Source of the DNA: a bacterium
Lineage (GTDB): Bacteria > UBP14 > UBA6098 > B30-G16
Length of the DNA: 36,406 nt
Direction of reading: 5' to 3'
Assembly (NCBI GenBank): GCA_021161555.1
Contig: JAGHAI010000213.1
Span: 1 to 36,406 of the forward strand
Part shown: positions 17,482 through 25,316 of the stretch, in pieces
Position numbering within the stretch: position 1 is the stretch's first letter
How the letters are laid out: each line of letters begins with the position of its first letter
Translations under genes and position numbers: made by a program
The notes under the pieces: generated by a model
Told to the model about the DNA's origin: nothing
Database searches by the model: none
What the model saw: the letters and a program-made list of their open reading frames with translations, nothing else

Positions 17482-18378
17482 ATGCACAAAAAGATTGGAT
17501 ACATAGCATTTTTCTTTGCCGTGGCGATTTTCTTATATGGTTGTCATAATGATAAAAATGAACAACAGGATGTCGTCGCTCGTGTTGATGAATGCGTTAT
17601 GCGGACGCAGGATATTTTCGTTCGTGTCCCGCCAGAATTTTTAAAAAATCTCGATAGGGAGCAGTTTTTTCGCATTGTGGAGGATTGGGTTGACGAAAAA
17701 CTCCTCGCTGAATATGCTGTTGATAACGGCGCGGAAAATGACGAGGAAATAAAGCGCAGGCTGGAAGAAGCGCGAAATCAGATTTTCGTCGATTATGTCA
17801 GGAATAAAATTATTTCTCAAAGGATAAAGATTTCGGAGCGCGATGTGGAGAAATATTACCTGTCGCATCAGAGCGATTTCATTCGGGATAGAGCCGAAAT
17901 TCACGCGCTACACATTCACACTCCGAGTAAGGTTATCGCCGATAGCATAAAAAAAATGCTTGCGGCTGATTCATCTTTCTGCGCCGTTGCGAGAAAGTAT
18001 TCATCTGAATATTACGACAGGGATAGTTGTGATCTGGGGTGGTTTTCTAAATCCGATATTTTGCCGCGCCTTGTTCGGCCGGTATTTTCCGCAAAACCTG
18101 GTGAAGTTGTCGGTCCTGTGAAGATTGACGAGGATTATCACTTTTTCAAAATAATAGAGAGAGGCGACGAAGGGACGGTTCGTCCGCTTGAGCAGGTGAA
18201 GGATGAAATCTATGGAAGACTTTTTTCAGCCCGTTTCAACGAACTTCTGTCGAACCTTCTGGATTCTCTGCGCGCCGCAAAGACAGTGGTAATTGACACA
18301 TTTATGATAGATTCTTTATCACAAGGAGGAAAAAATGTTTTCAGGAAGCATTCCAGCGCTGGCGACTCCTTTCAATAA
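17482..18378 (+). CDS. PpiC/SurA-type parvulin lipoprotein (peptidyl-prolyl isomerase)
   Basis: 298 aa with a lipoprotein signal (AFFFAVAIFLYGC, Cys21). The N-terminal helical chaperone part is SurA/PrsA-like (EFLKNLDREQFFRIVEDWVDEKLLAEYA). The parvulin domain covers about 135-235 (RAEIHALHI, FCAVARKYSSE, DLGWFSKSDILP, VFSAKPGEVVGPV, YHFFKIIER), in the usual order. It probably assists folding of exported and outer-membrane proteins in the periplasm, which suits the many exported proteins in this window. The SD is weak (gagttaag). The last 44 nt overlap dapA in another frame and contain the dapA SD. The C-terminal residues after DSLSQGG are therefore constrained by two reading frames. Confidence 0.88.
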   Translation: MHKKIGYIAFFFAVAIFLYGCHNDKNEQQDVVARVDECVMRTQDIFVRVPPEFLKNLDREQFFRIVEDWVDEKLLAEYAVDNGAENDEEIKRRLEEARNQIFVDYVRNKIISQRIKISERDVEKYYLSHQSDFIRDRAEIHALHIHTPSKVIADSIKKMLAADSSFCAVARKYSSEYYDRDSCDLGWFSKSDILPRLVRPVFSAKPGEVVGPVKIDEDYHFFKIIERGDEGTVRPLEQVKDEIYGRLFSARFNELLSNLLDSLRAAKTVVIDTFMIDSLSQGGKNVFRKHSSAGDSFQ

Positions 18379-19216
18379 ATCGGGAAAACCCTGCAAAAAG
18401 ACCTATCGTAAACTGGTGAACTGGCATATTCAACAGGGGAGTAATGGCATCCTCGTCGCGGGCTGCACTGGGGAAAGTTTTACCCTGAACGAAGACGAGC
18501 GAGATGCACTTCTTTCCGTCGCCGTGGATGCTGTGAAAAAGGCAAAGAAAAAAATCCCCGTGATAATGGGAACAGGTGCATCGGAGACAAAACTGGCTGT
18601 GGATAGAACGAAGCGAGCGAAAAAGTTGGGTGCCGATGCTGTGCTGGTAATCACTCCATTCGGAAACAAGCCGACTCAAACTGCGCTTGTGGAATATTTT
18701 GAAAAAATCGCCGATGTGGGATTGCCTGTGATTTTGTACAATGTGCCGTCCCGAACGGGAACCAATCTTTTGCCCGATACCGTAATTAAACTGTCCCGTC
18801 ATCCTGATATCGTTGCAATAAAGGAGGCTTCTGGAAATCTCGATTCGGTGAGCGCCATATTGAATGGTGCGGCAAAAGATTTTGTCGTCCTTTCTGGCGA
18901 TGATGCCCTGACTTTGCCGATGCTTGCTATTGGAGCGAAGGGAGTGATTTCGACCGTTGCTAACATTGCGCCCAAACAATTTTCGGAAATGGTCTCTCTG
19001 TTTTTCGACGGTGATATCGAAGGCGCAAGGAAAATTCATTTGAAGATGTTTCCCGTGATAAAGGCGCTCTTTGCGGAAGGCAATCCTGTTCCCCTAAAAG
19101 CGGCTATGTCGATGATGGGTTTGTGCGAAAATCGCTTGAGACAACCGCTTGTCCCGGCGTCGAAGAAAACTGTTGATTTGCTGAAATCCGCTATGAAAAC
19201 GGCGGGTTTGCTCTGA
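18335..19216 (+). CDS. dapA: 4-hydroxy-tetrahydrodipicolinate synthase (DapA family)
   Basis: 293 aa TIM-barrel aldolase, ATG after SD aaggagg, which lies inside the parvulin gene. It condenses pyruvate with aspartate semialdehyde in the lysine/diaminopimelate pathway. The Schiff-base lysine is K163 (AIKEASGN), Y135 and R140 lie in LYNVPSRTG, and LSGDDALTLPMLAIGAKGVIST matches the family. Departures: the usual GTTGES is GCTGES (C44 where E. coli has T44), and the usual TPYYNKP is TPFGNKP (G110 where E. coli has Y107). Two of the three proton-relay residues are thus changed. dapB 65 nt downstream supports the DapA role, but a related pyruvate-dependent aldolase activity remains possible. Confidence 0.87.
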   Translation: MFSGSIPALATPFNKSGKPCKKTYRKLVNWHIQQGSNGILVAGCTGESFTLNEDERDALLSVAVDAVKKAKKKIPVIMGTGASETKLAVDRTKRAKKLGADAVLVITPFGNKPTQTALVEYFEKIADVGLPVILYNVPSRTGTNLLPDTVIKLSRHPDIVAIKEASGNLDSVSAILNGAAKDFVVLSGDDALTLPMLAIGAKGVISTVANIAPKQFSEMVSLFFDGDIEGARKIHLKMFPVIKALFAEGNPVPLKAAMSMMGLCENRLRQPLVPASKKTVDLLKSAMKTAGLL

Positions 19217-19281
19217 TTTGCACTTTTTAATATATTATTGATTAAAAATTCTTAGGGAGTTTCATTTGTGGAGGAATTTTT

Positions 19282-20037
19282 ATGAAAATCCTGATAAGTG
19301 GAATTTTCGGCAGGATGGGGAACGCAGTTCTTTCGGTGGTGAAGGATTACGAAGATATTGATGTTGTTGCGGGTTTCGATGTCAGATGTGGAGAGGTGGA
19401 AAATGTGCCCGTATATGACGATGTGGAGAACCTGCCGCCTGTGGACTGCGCTGTGGATTTTTCTTCCCCCGATGGTTTTTTAAAAATCTTAAATTACTGC
19501 GCCCATAAGAACATTCCTCTCGTTTCGGGAACGACGGGACTTGACGATGAACATTTTTCTACGATGAAACAATTTTCGGAAAAAATACCCATTTTCTACG
19601 CTTCAAATATGTCGCTTGCCGTTGCGTTTGTGAGCGGAGTTGTTTCCGATGCCGCGAGAATTTTTCCCGACGGCGATGTGGAAATAGTTGAGCGCCACCA
19701 CAGGCACAAGGCAGATGCCCCAGGCGGAACTGCTATGACGCTGGCGAAAGAAGTTTTATCATCTCGAGGACTTGACGAAAGTTTTTTGATTTTCGGAAGA
19801 TACGGAAGAACCGGCGAGCGCCCTCGTAATCAAATTGCTATACATTCCCTCCGCGGCGGAGAAGTCTTTGGCGAACATAACATATACATATCTATGCCGT
19901 ATGAGGAAATCGTCATCACTCATCGTGCACTCGACAGAAAACTCTTTGCCGTTGGTGCTGTTAATGCAATAAAATATCTTGCAAAAATGAACGCAGGATT
20001 GTATTCTATAAAAAATTTGCTTAATGTGAGTCGATGA
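19282..20037 (+). CDS. dapB: 4-hydroxy-tetrahydrodipicolinate reductase
   Basis: 251 aa, ATG after SD tggagg. Reduces the DapA product with NAD(P)H on the way to diaminopimelate and lysine. The Rossmann nucleotide-binding loop is SGIFGRMG, a little short of the usual GxxGRMG spacing. Also seen are VDFSSPDG, LVSGTTGL, YASNMSLAVAF and the catalytic signature EIVERHHRHKADAPGGTA, in which the usual DAPSGTA serine is glycine. The end IKYLAKMNAGLYSIKNLL is typical. It is followed 18 nt later by an exported-protein gene that has its own SD. Confidence 0.95.
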   Translation: MKILISGIFGRMGNAVLSVVKDYEDIDVVAGFDVRCGEVENVPVYDDVENLPPVDCAVDFSSPDGFLKILNYCAHKNIPLVSGTTGLDDEHFSTMKQFSEKIPIFYASNMSLAVAFVSGVVSDAARIFPDGDVEIVERHHRHKADAPGGTAMTLAKEVLSSRGLDESFLIFGRYGRTGERPRNQIAIHSLRGGEVFGEHNIYISMPYEEIVITHRALDRKLFAVGAVNAIKYLAKMNAGLYSIKNLLNVSR

Positions 20038-20055
20038 ACAATCGGAGGTGAAAAT

Positions 20056-21882
20056 ATGAATAAGTTTCTATTCGGCGCGATTATCGTTCTCTCATTGTAT
20101 TCCATCATTTTTGGGCAAAATCCGCCACGGGAGCTGGTGGCGCAGGGATTTTCCACCCCACGCGTGGAACTGAACTGGATGACGCCTGTCATTCCACTCG
20201 AACTCGACGAAATTGCCTACGAAGACGGCAGTGGCGGAAGCGCGGACGAAGCGGAACAGGGAGATATGATTTCGGTCAGATTCACCCCCACCGAAAGATG
20301 TTCGCTCATATCCGCAAAATTCTACGGGTATGCGATGTATCCTGGCATAAATATTCAGGTGGTCGTCTATCCTGATAATGGATATGGCAAGCCTGATATA
20401 TTTTCGCCGCTGGCGTCGCCTGTAACCTGCGAGATAACAACAGGCTGGCAGGAAGTCGATTTATCCACAGCTGGGCTGGTTTTCGACCCGTATGAGGATT
20501 TCCACATCGGGATAAAGAAAATCGCAAATGTGGATACTTTCCCCCACTACATTTTCATAGACACGGACGACAGCACCGAAAGAAGCTGGTGGTATGATTA
20601 CAGTATGTTCGGATTTCACGGAATCGGTGGTGACCTTGAAATCCGCGCTCTCGTGTATAATACATCGGGGCTTATGAGGTGGCTTCCGGATGAAAAACAG
20701 GTTTTCGCTGCGGATGGTGAGGGTGGAGTTTTCAATCGCCACACCGTGCGTTTTCTCACGGAAGATATAGACCACTATGTAATTTATCGAAATACCGTTC
20801 CCGACCTTTCGTCTATGTCGTATCTCGCGATGACTTCGGATACTTTTTACACCGACAACGATGTTTCCGAAGATGCGACATATTACTACGCTGTCAAGGC
20901 GGTATATTCTGACGGCGGCGGAATTTCCGATTTCTCTAACATTGCTTCTGCCACGACGCACAGTGGAGCGGCGACGACATATCTCGATACCATTATCCTC
21001 GACGATGGAACATTCGACGCTTCCGCCACCTGGACGGTCGAACACGGTTTTGGAACCGTTCTAAATCCATCGAGCGTTGGGCTTTTGCGAACCTTGATGT
21101 TTTACCTGACTAATACCGGAGAATTTCGTCCCGAAGTGTGGTCTGTTGACAGCTCTGGATTCCCCACATCGTTGATTTCAGGTTCACCTTCGTTTTTATC
21201 TGCCACATCCGTCGGCTGGCGAAGTGTTGGCTGGTCATCCTGGACGACGACTGTTATCGACGAAGATTTTCTCGTAGCTTGCATCTGTGGATATTCACCT
21301 GTGTCTCTCGGGATGGATGTTCCCGGATATAGTTCATCTTTCGACTTCAATGGGAGCAGCTGGAATGCGATGTCCGATACGACATATATGATTAGAGCAA
21401 TTGTGGAATACAACACAGACTGCGCATATTACAATATACATACAGGCTGGAATCTCGTCAGCCTTCCCGTGATGCTTGAGGACAGCTCCATTTCGAGTGT
21501 TTTCCCGATGGCTGCTGGAGGATTGGCTTATTATTATATCACAGGCGTTGGATATGATACGACGAGTGTAATTGTTCCTGGGAAAGCATACTGGATACTT
21601 TCATACATTGATACATCGTTTTCTATCTGCGGCGGCACACCGTTATACACCCTCGATGTGGAAGTGGAACCCGGATGGAATATGGTCGGCGGAACCGCCG
21701 TGCCGGAAGGATATTCCAAATATGATATTTTCGACTATCCCGATGGAACTCTCACATCGTATCCGTATTTATTCGGCTTTGATGTAGACAGCAGAAATTA
21801 TATCGCCGTTGACAGGCTTTATCCTGGCAAGGGATACTTTTTGCTTGCCTTTAATTCCGGAATTATAAGATTTGAGCCATAA
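20056..21882 (+). CDS. Secreted multidomain protein with fibronectin III-like domain and C-terminal repeats
   Basis: 608 aa, ATG after SD cggaggt, signal peptide ending SIIFGQ. Residues about 45-200 form a beta-sandwich-like domain (SVRFTPTERCSLISAKFYG, WQEVDLSTAG, FHIGIKK) of a type often found in exported proteins of FCB lineages. A fibronectin III-like segment follows (HYVIYRN...DNDVSEDATYYYAVKAVYSDGG), then a second beta domain. The C-terminus has two related repeats: GWNLVSLPV...PGKAYWIL and GWNMVGGTA...PGKGYFLL. No sorting tail of the PNPFNS type is visible; the repeats themselves may be a surface-attachment module. It probably belongs to the dapA-dapB transcript by position. Function unknown. 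Confidence 0.72.
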   Translation: MNKFLFGAIIVLSLYSIIFGQNPPRELVAQGFSTPRVELNWMTPVIPLELDEIAYEDGSGGSADEAEQGDMISVRFTPTERCSLISAKFYGYAMYPGINIQVVVYPDNGYGKPDIFSPLASPVTCEITTGWQEVDLSTAGLVFDPYEDFHIGIKKIANVDTFPHYIFIDTDDSTERSWWYDYSMFGFHGIGGDLEIRALVYNTSGLMRWLPDEKQVFAADGEGGVFNRHTVRFLTEDIDHYVIYRNTVPDLSSMSYLAMTSDTFYTDNDVSEDATYYYAVKAVYSDGGGISDFSNIASATTHSGAATTYLDTIILDDGTFDASATWTVEHGFGTVLNPSSVGLLRTLMFYLTNTGEFRPEVWSVDSSGFPTSLISGSPSFLSATSVGWRSVGWSSWTTTVIDEDFLVACICGYSPVSLGMDVPGYSSSFDFNGSSWNAMSDTTYMIRAIVEYNTDCAYYNIHTGWNLVSLPVMLEDSSISSVFPMAAGGLAYYYITGVGYDTTSVIVPGKAYWILSYIDTSFSICGGTPLYTLDVEVEPGWNMVGGTAVPEGYSKYDIFDYPDGTLTSYPYLFGFDVDSRNYIAVDRLYPGKGYFLLAFNSGIIRFEP

Positions 21883-21895
21883 AAAAGGAGATTTT

Positions 21896-22858
21896 ATGCG
21901 AAGGTTTGTTTTTACCGTTCTGCTGTTCGCACTTGTTTCTGCGTCGTCTGCGGGAACAATTAGCGGAACTTTTATCTTCGAGTGTGCCGAGCCTGACTCT
22001 TATACGATAGCATACGCATCAGTTTTCACTGTTTCCTCTATCAGCTCGGGGGACTTTATGTCATCGCCATACGATATCGTTGTGCCGCCCTGGGACTACG
22101 AAATTACTTATGACTTCGACGACGATTCCGAATATTATGCTGTGGGCAGCGTTATAATCGGCGATTTTCCTGATATAACCGATGGAAATCCTATGGGAAT
22201 GTTCCCTGGCAGTCCGTTTCACACCGTAGGCGGTGCAGCAGAAGATGTCGATATTGTTCTCGATGACACTGTGGACATCACAGTTGGGGTTGATGTTGTT
22301 GGTGGTGCGTTTGAAGATATCTATGTCAACATTTACGATGCCGTGCCATATTTTCTTGCCGGCGGCGACCCCACTCTCGAAATAACTCTGCCGATGGAAG
22401 ACACGATACAGACTATATCCGATGTTCCCGCAGGTCCTAAATACATTCAATTTTTCAAAGACCTGAATGATAATGGTGTCTGGGATGAAGAGGAACACAG
22501 CGTTTACATCGAAACTCCCGAGAGCAATCTCGTATTTGCAGTCGGCGGATTTTACGATACTCTTCGGGCAACGCTGGACTTGAGTAAAATTGTCGAAAAA
22601 TCTGTGCCAGAAAATATGTTGGCTCTCGATGTATCTCCATCGCCATTCAATAGTTCCGCGAGAATAGAAATTTCGGGTATATCTGATGATGCTCTGTTAG
22701 AGATAAGCGATGTTTCTGGCAGAATCGTATATCGCAATGATGTTGCCGGCAATCTTGTGTTCGAGTGGAAGCCGAAAAATCTTGCGGGCGGGCTTTATTT
22801 CGTCAATCTGTCCAGCGGTGAAGACAGGATTATAAAGAGAATTGTGTATATGCCATAG
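21896..22858 (+). CDS. Exported protein with Por/T9SS-type C-terminal sorting tail
   Basis: The track start (TTG 21872) is rejected: ATG 21896 lies after aaaggag and opens the signal peptide MRRFVFTVLLFALVSASSAG; 320 aa. The middle is beta-rich and acidic with carboxypeptidase-regulatory/SdrD-like features (IQFFKDLNDNGVWDEEEHSVY). The last 75 residues fit a Por secretion tail: ALDVSPSPFNSSARIEIS, LLEISDVSGRIVYRND, FEWKPKNLAGGLYFVNL and KRIVYMP. In Bacteroidota such tails direct export by the type IX system. The following ORF carries a fragment of the same tail. Confidence 0.78.
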   Translation: MRRFVFTVLLFALVSASSAGTISGTFIFECAEPDSYTIAYASVFTVSSISSGDFMSSPYDIVVPPWDYEITYDFDDDSEYYAVGSVIIGDFPDITDGNPMGMFPGSPFHTVGGAAEDVDIVLDDTVDITVGVDVVGGAFEDIYVNIYDAVPYFLAGGDPTLEITLPMEDTIQTISDVPAGPKYIQFFKDLNDNGVWDEEEHSVYIETPESNLVFAVGGFYDTLRATLDLSKIVEKSVPENMLALDVSPSPFNSSARIEISGISDDALLEISDVSGRIVYRNDVAGNLVFEWKPKNLAGGLYFVNLSSGEDRIIKRIVYMP

Positions 22859-22906
22859 TTATATGTCGGGCGGACATCAGCCCGCCTGTGCTTCATTTAC
22901 TATGCT

Positions 22907-23110
22907 ATGAAGATTTCATCTATTATACTGTTGCTGACTTCCATTGTCTTTTGCGCCGTTTACGATGTCGGGATTGTGCATACTTATTCTGCTATTGGCG
23001 ATGTCCCCTGGGAATCGCTATCTGCTGGCGATATCGCTTCGGGAATTTATCTTGTGAAATTTAATTTCGATGATATAACCTGTTCAAAAGTTATCTACTA
23101 TATACGATAA
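22907..23110 (+). pseudogene. 67-aa ORF: signal peptide joined to the end of a sorting tail
   Basis: The first 16 residues (MKISSIILLLTSIVFC) are a signal peptide. The rest (WESLSAGDIASGIYLVKF...SKVIYYIR) aligns by eye with the final 35 residues of the sorting tails in the neighbouring genes (WKPKNLAGGLYFV...KRIVYMP and WAPEESVPSGIYLI...KRIVYLK). The body of the protein is missing. There is no SD before ATG 22907. The simplest reading is the remnant of an exported-protein gene that lost its middle in frame, but a short functional exported peptide is possible. Upstream, 22859-22906 holds a GC-rich hairpin (CGGGC / GCCCG, 22867-22884) without a T-tract. Confidence 0.5.
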
Positions 23111-23127
23111 TTTAATGGAGGGGCATT

Positions 23128-25092
23128 ATGAAACAGCATCTATTTATTGCGATTATTTTTTGCGTGGTGTTTTCCGCAGGTGCGATGGAACTTGTGGGAA
23201 GTTATTCGGGTTTCACCAATACGCAGAAATGCGTTCCAAATGGTGATTATCTATATCTGCTCGATAGGTTTACACTATATGTCTTCGATATAAGCATGCC
23301 TTCGTCTCCTGCAAAAGTAGATTCCATCGTATTTAGTGGTTATGTTCTCGACCTTACAATTAGCGGAGATTATGCCTTTCTCGGTGCCGGAAATTCTGTG
23401 GTTGCGCTCGATGTTTCCGACCCCGCTCATCCTGTTGAGCTCGGCTCGACATCGTTCGGAGCGTCCGATTATGTATATGGAATAGCGTATAAGGATGGAT
23501 ATGTTTATGCTTCGATAATGAATTCCTTCAGGATTTTATCATACACGCCACCTGCGACATTTTCGGAAGTATATTCGTCGTCGTATATGACGAAGACTGT
23601 CGATGTTGAAGGAGATTATGCGGCAATTGGTGTTTTTGGTGGAGGTGGGGGGGGAATTTTTATATTTGATATTTCCAATCCCGAACTGCCTGTCGGTGTG
23701 GGCGGAATGGCAACGCCTGGCTTCGCCGTGGATGTGGACATAGACGGGGACAGAATTTACATCGCCGATGGTGCAGAAGTCGGCGTTGGAACGGGGCATA
23801 TTCTTCTAATGTTGACATCTGATTTGCACTCTGAAGCGGGGCGGTTCTCATCTGACGATGGCGACTGCCAGCACGGATGCGCCTACGGAACTCAATATAT
23901 CGTCGCAAACGGAAGCGATGGCTTTCTGCTGCTTGACTGGAGCGAACCTGTGCCAACTTCGCCGACAATTGCCGATGAATATTCTCTTCCCGAAACAGAT
24001 TACGCTCAGGAAGTAAATGTTCAGTATCCATATATTTATGGAATTACGAGAAACGAACTTCTTATTCTATACAGCGATGAACTTGTCGATACGGGAACTG
24101 CTGTTGACACTGTCGATACGATTCCGCCGACTGTGGAATTGGTTGAACCGTTCGATGGTGCTGTTTCATCCTGTATTGACCAGTGCGTTTCCTTTGTCAT
24201 AACCGATGATGTGAGTGGCGTAGATTGGAGTTCTGTGCAAATTGGCATAGGCGCTGATGTATATTCAATCGGGGATTTATATCACAGCGGCGATACTGTG
24301 TCCTTTTACCCTATGATAGAATGGATGGACGGCGATACTGTTGAATTTTATTGTGTATATGCTGCCGATAATGACGGGAACATCGCCGTTGATTTGCCAT
24401 CGGGGACTTTTTTCACCGATTTTTCTCCGCCTATAATAGCGGATTTTGTTCCTGCTGAATGGGGAACTGTCTCCGTCGATACGCCCACAATATCGGCGAG
24501 GATATACGATGAAGTTTCTTCCGTGAACGATAATTCAATCAGTCTGATTGTGAATGGGGTTCACATAGAGCCTGACGATTTTGATTGGGATGGTTCACAT
24601 ATCACATATCGCCCGACTGAACCTATTGTCGATACTGTGGTTGCCGTTTGCATTTCCGCTTCCGATACTGTGGATTATTGCGCATCTAACTTTGCCGATA
24701 CCTGCTGGACATTTTTCATACGAACGGATGAAGTTAGCGAAAAAAATATCCCCCAAACATTGTCGCTTATAACCTATCCAAATCCGTTCAATTCATCTAT
24801 CGCCATTTCCGTAGAGACGCAAAATCTTGCGTCTCCACCCGAAATTGCGATATACGATGTGATGGGGAATGTTGTTTATAAATCATCCCCTCTATCCTCT
24901 AACTCCTTTCTCCCCGAGGAGAAAGAAGAATCTTTCCCTCTCCCTGGGGAGAGGGAAACACAAAGGGTGAGGGGACGATTCACCTGGGCGCCTGAAGAAT
25001 CTGTTCCGTCGGGAATTTATCTCATTCGCGCCACAATCCCGCAACAGAAGAAAACAGTCGTCTGCACGAAGAGAATTGTGTATTTGAAATAA
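23128..25092 (+). CDS. Exported LVIVD-repeat protein with Ig-like domains and sorting tail
   Basis: 654 aa, ATG after SD ggaggg, signal peptide ending FSAGA. Residues about 20-320 contain LVIVD-type repeats (LYVFDISMPSSPAKV, VVALDVSDPAHPVEL, IFIFDISNPELPVGV), predicted to form a beta-propeller. Two Ig-like/bacterial surface domains follow (PPTVELVEPFDGA..., PPIIADFVPAEWG...). The C-terminus is a Por/T9SS-type sorting tail (LITYPNPFNSSIAISV, EIAIYDVMGNVVYKSS, SGIYLIRATI, KRIVYLK). Between VVYKSS and FTWAPEE about 30 extra residues rich in P, E and S interrupt the tail; they are encoded by a palindromic repeat (see the repeat entry). The reading frame is preserved. Probably co-directional with the three exported-protein ORFs upstream. 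Confidence 0.8.
   Translation: MKQHLFIAIIFCVVFSAGAMELVGSYSGFTNTQKCVPNGDYLYLLDRFTLYVFDISMPSSPAKVDSIVFSGYVLDLTISGDYAFLGAGNSVVALDVSDPAHPVELGSTSFGASDYVYGIAYKDGYVYASIMNSFRILSYTPPATFSEVYSSSYMTKTVDVEGDYAAIGVFGGGGGGIFIFDISNPELPVGVGGMATPGFAVDVDIDGDRIYIADGAEVGVGTGHILLMLTSDLHSEAGRFSSDDGDCQHGCAYGTQYIVANGSDGFLLLDWSEPVPTSPTIADEYSLPETDYAQEVNVQYPYIYGITRNELLILYSDELVDTGTAVDTVDTIPPTVELVEPFDGAVSSCIDQCVSFVITDDVSGVDWSSVQIGIGADVYSIGDLYHSGDTVSFYPMIEWMDGDTVEFYCVYAADNDGNIAVDLPSGTFFTDFSPPIIADFVPAEWGTVSVDTPTISARIYDEVSSVNDNSISLIVNGVHIEPDDFDWDGSHITYRPTEPIVDTVVAVCISASDTVDYCASNFADTCWTFFIRTDEVSEKNIPQTLSLITYPNPFNSSIAISVETQNLASPPEIAIYDVMGNVVYKSSPLSSNSFLPEEKEESFPLPGERETQRVRGRFTWAPEESVPSGIYLIRATIPQQKKTVVCTKRIVYLK
24885..24976. 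repeat. Nested palindromic repeat inserted in frame in a coding sequence
   Basis: Two perfect hairpins lie side by side: CTTTCTCC-ccga-GGAGAAAG and TTTCCCTCTCC-ctgg-GGAGAGGGAAA. They are enclosed by an imperfect outer pair (cccctctatcct / agggtgagggg). The sequence is unlike the surrounding coding DNA. It adds about 30 residues to the sorting tail of the LVIVD-repeat gene. This matches the general form of small palindromic REP/MITE-like or Rickettsia RPE-like elements. Confidence 0.75.
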
Positions 25093-25107
25093 TTTTTTGT
25101 GGATGAA

Positions 25108-25165
25108 ACCCCCTCTGCCTCGCTGTGCTCGCTTTCTCCCCTCGATAAGGGTGAGATGCAAAGGG
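25108..25165. repeat. Second, degenerate copy of the palindromic repeat family
   Basis: Located 16 nt after the LVIVD-repeat gene. It begins ccccctctgcctcgctgtgc and shares ctttctcccc and agggtgag with the in-gene element, with an internal imperfect stem ctcccct / agggtgag. The rest of the 25093-25316 gap is AT-rich and holds no gene and no convincing promoter. Confidence 0.5.
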
Positions 25166-25316
25166 AGTATTAAAAATATTCAGCGAGCGATTTTAATCGC
25201 CCGCCGCCTATTCTTTATTAAAAATTTTCATTTTTTATAAAATATTTGCTGAATTGTTCGAGATACAATATTTTAATAATAGATATTTGATTTTACAAAA
25301 CGGCAGAGGATATGCT

